This document shows, piece after piece, positions 36,701-48,700 of a stretch of DNA of 64,000 nt. The stretch's first letter is position 1; every line of letters begins with the position of its first letter. The position numbers and the translations under genes were made by a program. Source of the stretch: Cliona cf. orientalis (taxonomy: Eukaryota; Porifera; Demospongiae; Clionaida; Clionaidae); NCBI GenBank assembly GCA_963930775.1, contig OZ005690.1:7486225-7550224 (forward strand). The letters run 5' to 3'. The notes beneath the pieces are model-generated. The model worked only from the letters and a program-made list of their open reading frames with translations. It was not told where the DNA came from and ran no database searches.

Positions 36701-39700
36701 TTCGTTGGTGCTAATTTTCGTATGATTGACTAAAACACCCTTAGAATAAATTTTCGTGTTTTTTATTTTCGTATGCTTGCTGCTGGAGATTGCGCGCATG
36801 CACAGCTGAGAGCGCTCACACTTACTTACGTGCGGTATACAGCATCACTGGCTTCCTTGATCGTAATCGATGCTGATAGCGGTCCACTGGGACCAGAAAG
36901 GTAACTCTGTTTCGACGCCTTGGCAAAGAAACGATAAAGAGACATCGTTCAGTGAGCTAGCCTTGCATTTAGCACCAGCCACTAACGACTGCGTGTGGCC
37001 GTGGTAGGCGTATAGGTCAAAGGTCACTTGCGAAAGGAAACAAATTCATACGTTCAAATTTTCGCAGTTTTTATTTTCGTATAAGGGATGGAGCATACGA
37101 AATATACGAAAATTAGCACCATACGAAATTTCCCGCTATACGGTACCTGTTTATGTTCAAGAAGGAGCATCAGGTTGAATGAAGTTGGCTTAGTGATGTC
37201 CGAAAATGCTTACGTCCGAAGATCAGTACCTTACTCTACATACATGTACATGTACGTTGTCATGGTATGGCAATAAAAAAAAAAACACTTCCTGTATGAT
37301 TAACAAAAAGTACGGAAACTTGGCCCCTTCATGCAGACTGAATATGAAAGTTAACAATCTTAAAATTCTGAGTTATTGTAATGAAAGCTTATTACGCATA
37401 ATAATTATGTCATATCTAGGCCATCCCTACTTATAGAGTACCGTAGTTAATCGAATACATTGTTATTACAACGCATGATCCAATTTAACACAATAAAATT
37501 TAATTATGAATTCTCATAACGTTTAATGTATATGGGGTGATTGACGACCTTTACCAGAAAAACGTGTTTTTCAAAATTGAAATTATTTTTTTCCATGCGT
37601 AGTATTAGATTAAGTATGGTATACCGATTCCGATTCGATAGCCCCGTTGACACTAGACCCTTAATCCAGATTAGAATCTGGAGTAATCCAGTTTCTGTGT
37701 GAATGCCTTAATCCATTTTTAACCCGGATTAGAATCCACATCCTGATGTACATGTACATGTACATGTAGATTACATGTTTACAAAATAATGGGCCATGAA
37801 AATGTTAATCCAGATTAAGCACTAGTGTGTAAACGCAGTTTAAACCTGTTCAGTTTAATCTGGATCAGTGTGTGTAAACAGGGTTATAATTCATTAATAT
37901 TATACATGACATTGTATAATATTATCTGTATGCAAGCTAACCTGCTATATACTGGTTTTCCAGAGAGACTAAGAATAAACACATGCTTGGAGTGCTGACA
38001 CCATTTTTGTGAGTCAACATCTAATAATATAGAAAACATTATTATTGTTCAATAATGAAATTAATGTCACCAGCTTTACCTTCATCTTCAAATTCCCTGT
38101 GATCTAGCTCAACACTGTCAATACGAGATCTTGATGCCTCTAGAATTTGCAAGAAAGACTGCACATTACGATCACAGAGCATAGTAGTATCTGCTTAATC
38201 ACTTCCAACCAAGTGTACATGTACGTATATAAATACAGTGAAACCTCCTCATAGCGGTCACCATGGGACCAAAGTACATTGTACATGTACAGTATACATG
38301 TGTATACGGCTGGGATATTGAGGTGGCTGCTTTGCCGAGTTGCATACAAGCATGGTGAGCTCCACCAATTTCAATGAAATTTTCATGTAATTAGATCGCC
38401 ACGTGTATATACAGGTACAGGTATACATACACGTACATGTATTATACAGATAAACAAGTATGTTTAATGTCACAATCATGGGATAATGTGGTTAGTATGC
38501 ATGATCATCTATTAACAGTACATGTTTACAAAACATAGAGAGGTAGTTCATGCACAAACAATATCCTGCCTGGGCAAGATTGCCCATTAGTACCGTGCGC
38601 ATGCGCAGATGGAAGCGGTTGCAGAGGCCACACCCCTCATAGCAACTAAGTGTACGTGTGCAATGGCTCTGCTCGAACATTGCTACCGGACTACTGACTG
38701 GTATGATGAAGAACAGGCAATGGACCTCGCCTCTCACTTCGCTCGAGGCTCGGTGGCTATTGCCAGTGCCTGCTTAGCAGGTGTGTGGTGCTTTCGCGCA
38801 GATCGTTCGACAATGCAAATGCGCACGCATCTCTAGCTAGCTGTAGCTATGGCCCGAGGCACTCTACTTGGTGCACACGGCCCTACTGACCAATCCTGAG
38901 CCTTGTAGTGCGGACTTTCTCATAGCAACCGGGCGCATCTAAGACACATTTCCATGCCCTCATGTAATGACACGGACTATATAAGAAAATTGTCACTCTG
39001 AAAAATATTTTTCGTTGTATATACATTGTAGTATAACTATTGTAGTCTTCTTCTCAGACCCCGCCCTCAAGGAGGAGAAGGGTGTGGTAACATTGAGCTC
39101 TTTCTGGGGCCTATTTCTGAATACTGACACACAAATCAGATTTACATGTACATGTACATGTGTTTGTCATGTGGCTTATACTAGAAATTATCCAAAGAGG
39201 GAGAAGATTGATCAATTGAAAGGCACACTACAAATATCATATACATGTACAATGTACATAGAAAGTTTCGCCAATTTCACCACCTACTCTCATTGGTGAG
39301 AGTTTTTTTCTTTGTCCAGTATTTTAAAAGATTACGTATAGGTTACATCACGAGGTAGAGGTCTCTACGGGATTCTATAATATCGCAGCTCATTTCAAAG
39401 GTCGTTTCTGATTGGTCAAATCGGCTAAAATTGGTCACGTGAAGGGGCGGGGTTTGGGTTTGGTATAGGGTTTTGTATGGAAGGGTTTGAAAACAGCTGC
39501 GGGATAGTTCACGGGATTTACACACCGAGGGCCGGAGGCCCAAGGCTGTGTAAATCGCGTAGAGACCGAACCGAGTGATGTAACCGACTTGTACCATGGG
39601 CTACGTGGTCCTGACAACGTATCTACGGCCCGGCCTAGCAACTACAGCGCCGGCCATAAAAGGCTCGAGCGCGTACCTAGCAACAGTTCAAACCATCGTC

Positions 39701-42700
39701 GTCGATCGAGTCGACGCTGGACATCGATGCATAGTGAGCCGACGCCGTTTTCTGTCCAACTCGAGCTTCTTCCTTGACATTCAGAACCACAATACTATCG
39801 TCGCTGCGTATAAAAGGCCGGCCATGTCATCGCTGCCTTGACTTCAACTCGAGGTAGTCAGAGTGCAGCTCAGTTTTTACTACTGCTGACTTGGCAAATC
39901 ATTCGCTCCACCCATTCAATTAACGCAGTAAGACCTGCCCACTAATCAGTACTCTGCATAGCACTAGAGCTCTGTACTTCATCTCTTTCACTAAAAAGAT
40001 GGGTTAGGTTATACGAGAGTGCCTACCTGCCATCGGAATTTTGCACCTCGCAGCCTAGGCTGTACGCGTTAATTAGGTTGCAGAAATCCAGCAATCCAGG
40101 ATGCAACTGCATGCTAGCAATTATACTGTGTCTACCGTACCGGCACCGGTAATAGCTAGCCACTAATACTGAGCGCTAGACGGCTAGTGAGGCTAGTAGT
40201 GGGGGGGGGGGGGGGGGGGGGGGGGTTGGGTTTCGGTATTCGGTTAGTGACGAGGGGTTTGGGTTTAGGCTATGGTTGTTGACCAAGGGTTAGTATGGCA
40301 AAAAAAATGGCATCCAGCCGCGGCGAGCTGGGTTGGCAGAGCGGGCTAGGACTGGGGCTGGTAGAGCGGTGATCATGGGTTCGAATCCCGCTTGATCTTC
40401 AGATAGACACAGTGTAATTGCTAGCATGCAGTTGCATCCTGGATTTCTGCAACCTAATTAACGCGTAGAGCCTAGGCTGCGAGGTGCGAAATTCCGATGG
40501 CAGGTAGGCACTCTCGTATAACCTAACCAAAAGATGCTGTAACTACCCTAGCGAGCATGATCATGTAAAATTTCATAGCCTCAGAGGTAGGTGTCTATCT
40601 AGATAGACACCTCCTAGGAGGTGTCTATTTTATTTAGACACCTCCTATAAATCAATCTGATTGGTCAGAATGTTACAACCATGGTACAAATAGAAGATAC
40701 AATGTACAGCAACCTTTACCGCATTGGCAAATATTTTTTCCATGAAATTTTTCTGCAATACAAAGGTAGCGGGGCTTGGCGATAATTTTATCAAAAATTT
40801 TCACGTTTACGGTATAACAGTGTTATGGAAAATCATGGATGTTGGCCGCTTGATTATGCACTGAGTGACCATTCAACGAGGATTCACTGTAATTATTTAC
40901 CTTTAGCCATTTCTTCATTGGCTGGTTCCAATCTTAAATCAGCTGGAGCTAGCCCAATGTGAATAGAGTGCCGGACAGAGTATCGAGAGTAGTCTGTTGC
41001 CCCACCTCCCGTACCTCCACCCATGGCAATCGACATGAGCATGTCAGAACTCAAGCCAGACTCTCCAGGATCAACAGAATCCACTGCTCCCCCAGTTAAA
41101 CCTGAGCAAAAGAAAAGCACTGTAAGATTTAGCAATAAGCAGCTCTACCTATCTGCACTTGCAATTTACATGTACAATGTATATGCATATGTACATGTGT
41201 ACATGTACATGTACCTATTCCTGCAGTAATTCCTTCATGCTCTTCTTCAACAGCTGCATTCCCTCCTGCAGATCCAGCGTGATGGTGGCTGATGCGATGA
41301 GACTCAGATAATTTGGACAGCTCAACATCACTTGCAAGTGCCTGGATAGAAAAAGCATCATACACTGTACATGTATTGGTACTAATGTTGACGGTGCTTC
41401 ATACTTGGAGCAAGGCATATGCAAGCACAATGCATGATCTATATAGCTTGATTTACACATACACAATAGATCCTAGCAACAATGCTCGACATGTAAACTG
41501 CTGCCTAGCAATAATTCTAACCATAGGCAACACTTTTTTTTACATAATTTAAATTTACATTAGCTTTAATAAATTAAAGTGAGTTAACCTGGAGGGCCTA
41601 GGGGCACGCACAGACGGCTGGCGCTGGCCGCGTAATGTTGTTACGCATGCGTGCAGGACAATCTCGATGGCAACTGTTTACAATACAAACAAATAGGTGC
41701 ACAATAAGCATTAGTTTAGTTCGCATTTCAGCAGGCAAGGCAAAAGTCATCTTTCTTGTGAGTCTACTTTTCTGCGTTATGGCGTTATCTCTGTCCAAGG
41801 GTGTACCATTGCTGGAGGGCTCTAGCTATGCGATTACGGAGCATTCAGTTCTTTTGGATGAACACCTGCAGCAAGTGATTGCTAATCTACTCTCAGCAAC
41901 TTCGTTCACAGCTGCCACCCACAACTTCCCTTGGTAAGTAGTTGTTAGGCCTGGGCTCTCCGCTCTTTGAGCGTGAATTATTTTAACATTATACTGTGGT
42001 TGTTGGCTATAGCTAATAGTCCGCGCCTCGCTGCTGCTGCTGAAACAGGCGGCAGAGCATTGTAGTTGCAAGAGCGGTGCTGCAGGGTGAAAATTTTTTT
42101 GCATGTGAGGGCAGTCAATGGCATGCTGAGGTTCCGCTGTGTCGCTGTTGCTGATGAAACTCTCAGATGTGGCTCGCTTTTGTCACAGCAAAGTTATGCT
42201 GGTGCTAATTTGCACGACATTGGCAGTGGTTCTACTACCATAATATTATTTGCTCTGCTGGGGGAATAGGCGTCGAGGTGGCTTGACTCATACATGTACA
42301 TGTACGTACTACACTGCATCTTTCTGCTGGGACTAGTTTGGCGCGAGGGCATGCCCAGAGTCGTTGGCGGGCTATTGTAGCACTGCTGTGTGGGTGTGCC
42401 CGTTGCTATCAGGGTTTCATTTAGGGGGTGAGGGGCACTCGCCCCCCCCCCCCTGGAAGCTGGCTGCCCCCCCCCCTTGAAAATAGCCACAAACCATATA
42501 CGCAACATATGTGCATGGTGAAAGTGTCCAAATAGGCACTTTTTTGCTTCTTTTTAAGATAAATTATTCTCAGCTTCGGGCTCCGCGCAGGAGGAGACAT
42601 ATTGTATTAAAAGGGAGGGGAACCAGTAGATATCATTGATAAGAGGAGCCACCAGAAGCAGTCTCAGCAGCTGGATCGGCAGACGCTTCATCCAATCAAC

Positions 42701-45700
42701 TCTTGTTAACTGCTGCTACATGTATGTCCTCTGTGGGAAAATCTTCAGCAGATGTCTTGCTCAGCAGATGTCTTGCTCAGCAGAAGAATTCCGTCACTGC
42801 CAAAGAAGCTGGAAGAGAAAATTCTTAATTGGGAGTTCGTGGATTTCAATGAGCTGCCTCCCGCCTGCAACTTGTCCAAGTCCTCCCATACTCCAGGGCC
42901 TAATATCCTGCTGGTGCAGTTGGCTGACTCAATCCAGGGCCACAAGAAAATAACGACAGACATTTGTACAGACATGGATGCAATGCTTCAGTGTATACAC
43001 TAGTGTCCTCGGCCCTCAGTACATCCCTGAGTTGTTGGCATACCCCCACAACATTATGAGGGTGAGTCACCAGTTCAAGTGGCCGTCCTGGGTGATCTAC
43101 GACACCAATTATCTCCGGCATACGGCTGACATCGGCCAGCAGGACTGGTCAAAGGTCGATCCCAACATTTATGCTCGGTGCTTCACTGGCTGGGCACAGA
43201 GTGCCTCTTGGTGCTCCATTCGTATAACCTTGGACCACAACTAGAACAACCATCTGTTTGCTCCATTGCAAGACTGTAAGGCTCACAGAAACCTCCCTTG
43301 TCCGCTGCATACTTGTACGCACGGGTCTTGTGCATCATATGCAATCGTCTCAGCACATAAGAAGGTTCTTAGAGAATAACATTTCTCATGTTTTAGAGTG
43401 ATCTGAGAGATACATGTATATGCATTACACACTATTAATTTTATAGGCTAGTGCGAAAAATAAGGGCCAATATAATAATATTATTAGTAATTGATGAGAC
43501 AGTCCTAGACACAAAACAATTTATGTTGGTACTCAATCAGGTGCTGCTCTGAGGGCTTCCTCGAAGTCTCGCACGACCCCAATCTGCATCAAATATAACA
43601 CGTACATGTACAACGGTGATTGCAAGCATGGCGAATCTTGTAAATTTCGCCACGAGTGTAGCCAATGCCAGGGGGCTCACCCCCAGACCCACTCCCAGTG
43701 CAAGTTGGATGCTGGATCTGCTGCTAAGTTGGATAGCTGAACAGTTCTGAAGCCAGAGCTCTATAGCCTAACAGAAGTCATGTTATTATGTTAGTGTTCA
43801 GGGGCTGCGAAGGAGAGTACTATCATCAGTTATACTATTAACATGCTGCATGTATGTTGTTCATGTGCAGGGTTGTTCAGGGTCGATAGCTTTTCTTTTT
43901 CGCTGCCTATCAGGTCATGGTGCATACCTTATACCAACCATCTCCTGAAGCTTGCTGCATGCTGTCCACCATCTGCTCCACCCTTGCCAGAGAGTCTGTA
44001 CCACATTAATACACCACTGAGGCCTGATGCATGGAAGGAAGCGTTAGCGGGTCATCCTAACAAAGCCTATGCTGATTATATTCCGAGGGAATCAGCAAGG
44101 GTTTTCATATTGGGTCTGATTACAGCCGCCACTCCTGCCGCCCTTCATGGGGGAACATGATATCCACCCTTGAGAATCCAGAAGTAGTGGATACTTATCT
44201 GCAGAACTAGAAGGAGCTGAGTGAAGGAAATGTAGTGGAAATTGCTGATCCTACTGGCTTGCTGGGCTTACAAGTTAGCCCTATTGGCGTGATTCCCAAG
44301 CGTCACATTGTGAATAAATGGCACTTGATTGTTGATTTATCTAGCCCAACCAGGTTCAGCGTCAATGACGGGATCAGCAAGGAGTTATGCTTACTGTCCT
44401 ACATGTACGTATTTGTGGATATGTAATTGTTATAATTATTGCTACTAGAGACTATCATTATTAATTTCATCATTCTGTTCAGGGTCTACTGTTTTTCTTT
44501 GAGATTTTTTTTCTGTATTGGTTTCATAAGATCTTTGGAGGGATGGGCAGATTTCATATACAAGGAGGTCATTAATTGGGGCTTGTATATGGTGGGGTCC
44601 CTCCAAAAAAGGCACCCATCAGAGAATGTAATGCAGAGTAGGCAAGAGTGCAAAGCATAAGATCTATCATATCAGACATTTCCATCATATGGAGCCGCCC
44701 ATCTCCAGGTCATCGGCCAAAAACCTCAATTCTTGGTGGGAATAGCTCTCTACAGGATTTGCCAAGATAAGGGTTATTCATCTGGTGTAACATAATTCAC
44801 GGAGTTCTGAACTGATTAAAGGATTGTATGAACTAATAGGAAATAGATACCTCCTCCTGATCAATCAGATCACAGAATTTGTTACAAGCCTACTTGTAAC
44901 AAATTCTGTGATCTGATTGGTTAAATTGAAGTAACTATCCTTCACAGAAAATCATGAAAAACTTCTTGCCTGTGGTCAGGATTGTTGCTAGGCAGCAGTT
45001 TATAGTTGAAGCTTCTGGGCATTGTTGCTAGGATCTAAATACACTGTATGTTAGACACTGTTTCACTGTTCTACATGTACATGTATATGATTTACAGTCT
45101 GCACGAAGGGGTCAAATTTCTTATTCGCGCGGAAGTGAATCACGCACCCGGAAGTTAATTTACACTATGGGGATTTTGTATGGGCGAATTCTAACATGGC
45201 GGACAGAACAGGCGATCAACTCGAGTCGACGGTACGTGTCAGCAACGCTGGTGCGAAGGCTTTTGAGCCAAGAACTGGTTGAAATAACTATATTATGAGC
45301 TACACGCAATCGTTTCAAGAGTTGTCCTGATGTAGGTTATGTAAAACAGCTCTCCTGCTGCTGCCACTATCTGCAGGGATCCTCAGTTCAACATATTTCA
45401 GAATTTTTGAACATATACTTGCACGCCTGCGATGGACCTAAAACTTGGTACAGGACTTCAATACCATAATATCTGCAACATACTTTCTTCAAGAGATACA
45501 GGTTGGCCCTAGTTGGGATCTGTGAGGTGCACAAAACCGAAAATTTCCACTATATTCAAGGCCCCCAGTCAGAGCCTACCCAACGCTGATGGCTGGATTA
45601 AATGGATGGTCTTAAGATTCTGTCCTAACACTCTCCAGTAGAAGCAACCCCATACTCCAATTCACTATTGTTTATGCTCATGTGCGTTAAAATTTCTTTT

Positions 45701-48700
45701 GCTGATATTAAATAATTAATTATACCTTATTATGTAATATTTACTATAGCTTAGCCAAGATTAACTTTGATGGTGTTAACATGTGATGTTCATGCTTCTC
45801 CTCTCTCAGTCTGTCCTCCTCATTGTCATGCTCTTTGTTGTTGCAAGGGGTCTATGGGGGGCCCTGCTCCACGTATTTAAGTTTTGTCCACCATGTTTCT
45901 CTTCACTTCACTCTCAGTCAATGTGATTTAGTAGTTGTGCATGCTTGTTGTCTTTCTGAATAAAAATTTGGTTAAGCTACTCAGTGAAGTCAACTTGTAC
46001 TCTAAAGCTTCAGTATTTGGTTGTAGCTAAGTCTAGCTATAGGAGCCTATGTTTAGTCTATTTGATTGTCTAGCCTGACTAGAATTGCTACTCACAAGAA
46101 AGAGCTCTACACATTTATGGTCCTTCGAGCCGGATACTACTTAACGGATCAATTGTTCAAACCAGTTCTTTCTTGTCTCTGTCACTATTATACAGTCCTA
46201 CTTCAGTTGCACAACGGTGCAAATACAGCTACTAGTAGTATCTTTCTGCACAAAGCGGGGTGCACGTTTCATTGCAACTGTCTACTGGCACAAGGGTGCA
46301 TGGTCAAACTCTCTTGCACAAAGGTGCATAGTTTGTTCTCTGCTTATAAGGTATCTTACACAAAGGTGTTCTTACACGCACAAGGGTGAAAATTTCCGCA
46401 AATTGGGTTTGCATAATTCCACCACGAAAATATTTGTGGTCAAGTTGACTCTGTTGATAAACAATTTCCTGCTTCCTAACCACAACTGATTGTCACTTAT
46501 CCCAACCATGGCCACCGTTGACTTGGCCGCTCTCAAAAGAAGGAGAGGTGCGATAAAGGCCAGCATCACCAAGCTTACCACCAAGATAGGTGATCTTGAA
46601 GGCAAGGAACCTAGCCTAACAATCCGAACTCAGGCTCAACAGCTTTCCAAACGTCTCGAGAGTCTTGATGGCGACTTCAAAACACGCCACTTTGCGGTTA
46701 TCGACGTTATTGACGACGAAGGGCAGCTGGCTGTGGAACAAGATGCCCTTGACAAACACGATGACGAATTAGCCGATCTCAATCTCAGACTGCAAATTTT
46801 GATGAACCCTGCTACCACAACTCCGCCCCCCTCTCTAACTCCTCCTCCTGAGGCTCGCCCACTCCCCAGTCGCGCCATTCTTGAACGACGATCAGCAATG
46901 CTCCAAGCGCGCCTTGTCTCCATGAATGAGAAGATTAATGATCTCAAAGGCGATGGCAGCGACGTCCATCTCGTCTATTTGTACCAAGAGCATCTAGCTG
47001 ACCTCAAGAGAGAGCTTTCTGAACTCAGGAATGAGATACTCGCAATTACAGCCGATACTTCAGACTCGCTCATGAGCAATGCCCAGAAACAAGAAGATAA
47101 CATCTTTGGTATGTCAGTAAAGGTTAAGAAACTCCAATTCCTGAATCCAGCCCCACCTTCCTCAGGTGCCGCTGTGGCTGCAAGTTCTCCCATTACCACC
47201 CCAGAATCGCGTACAGTCAAGCTCCCAAAGATTGATGTGCCCACATTCGATGGGGAAATGCTGCGTTGGCAGACGTTCTGGGAGCAATTCAGCATATCCG
47301 TTGACAAACGCTCTGACATCTCCAACACAGAGAAGTTAGTGTATCTTCGCCACTCCTTGAAAGACGGCTCAGCCAAGAATGTTATTGAAGGGCTGTCTCA
47401 CTCTGCTGACCAATACAAGGAAGCCATCGACTCTCTCAAGGCTCGATATGACCGACCACGGATCATTCACCAAACTCACGTCCGGGAGATCTACCAGGTA
47501 CCTAGCTTGAAAGATGGTTCAGGCAAGGAACTCAGACGATTCCACGACACCATTAAACAGCACCTGAGAGCACTGAGAGCGATGAAAGAAGAACCCACTG
47601 GCTCATTCATCACAGCCCTACTGGAGTTAAAACTCGACAAGGATACCATGTTTGAATGGCAGAAAGCTAGTCAAGACGCTGGGAAGATACCTCACTACGA
47701 CGCTCTGCTTGATTTCCTTGACCTCCGTGCGCAGGCCTCAGAAACCTGCTCAACTGAGCCTAAGAAACGCCATCCGCCAAGGCAGGCTACCCCCAAATCA
47801 GCTACCTCCTTCGCAGCTAATGCCCAGGAAGCAACACTCTATTGCTCTCTCTGTAAGACACAGAAACACCCTTTGTATGCTTGTCCCCAGTTCAAGCTAC
47901 TCCCACATGACAAGATGTTATCTACCATTCGCTCAAGCAATGTTTGTCTTAACTGCCTCAAGCCAGGGCACTTCTCAAGGAGTTGTGGGAGCAACAATCG
48001 CTGCCGGAAATGCCAGAAACCACACCACACTCTGCTGCACCAGGATTCAAAGTCAACTACAGAGAACAAAGAGCCACCCCCAGAAAGGGTAACCCCTTCT
48101 ACACTTGCAGTTGTACCCATGGTCTCAAGCTATGCTCAGTCTAACTCTGGGAGTGCTCTACTCATGACATGCCAGATGTTCATCCATGCACCCGATGGCA
48201 CTTGTATTCGAGCGCGTGGCCTGCTTGACTCAGGATCTTCAGCGTCATTCATCTCTGAGCGAGTAGCTCAATCTCTCCGACTCCCACTGTCTACCCAGCA
48301 CATCAGAATCACAGGAATCACTGGTATGTCTCGTGGCTCTCCATTGCAATCTGTTGCTACCCTCACAATTTCTCCTCTGTTCTCACCTACTGAGAAGCTA
48401 ACAATTTCAACTATCGTTGTACCCCGTGTTACTTGTGACCTACCCACCCAGCCTGTCCACTTCAACGCTAAATGGAGTCATCTCAATGGCCTACACCTTT
48501 CCGACCCCAGCTTTGATCAACCTGGCAAGATAGACATACTCCTGGGAGTGGATGTTTATGCCGATGTACTGTTGCAAGGCCGGCGGAAGGGACCCCCTGG
48601 CACACCAGTTGCCTTTGAAACGAAATTCGGATGGGTGCTTGCTGGCAAGACAGAAGATCCCACAACTCCCTCGACTGTCGCATCTCACCACGCAATGATA

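Noticed and set aside
38140-38158. GTGCAG at 38159-38164 as the acceptor of MON1 exon 5
   Set aside because: It gives the wrong phase after exon 4 and leads to a stop; the TTCTAG acceptor restores the frame.
34090-39035. The two TATA-bearing repeats as paired LTRs of one element
   Set aside because: MON1 exons 5 and 6 lie between them, so they cannot bound a single insertion.
40322-40395. A functional tRNA gene
   Set aside because: Boxes A and B are present, but I could not pair an acceptor stem or define an anticodon arm.
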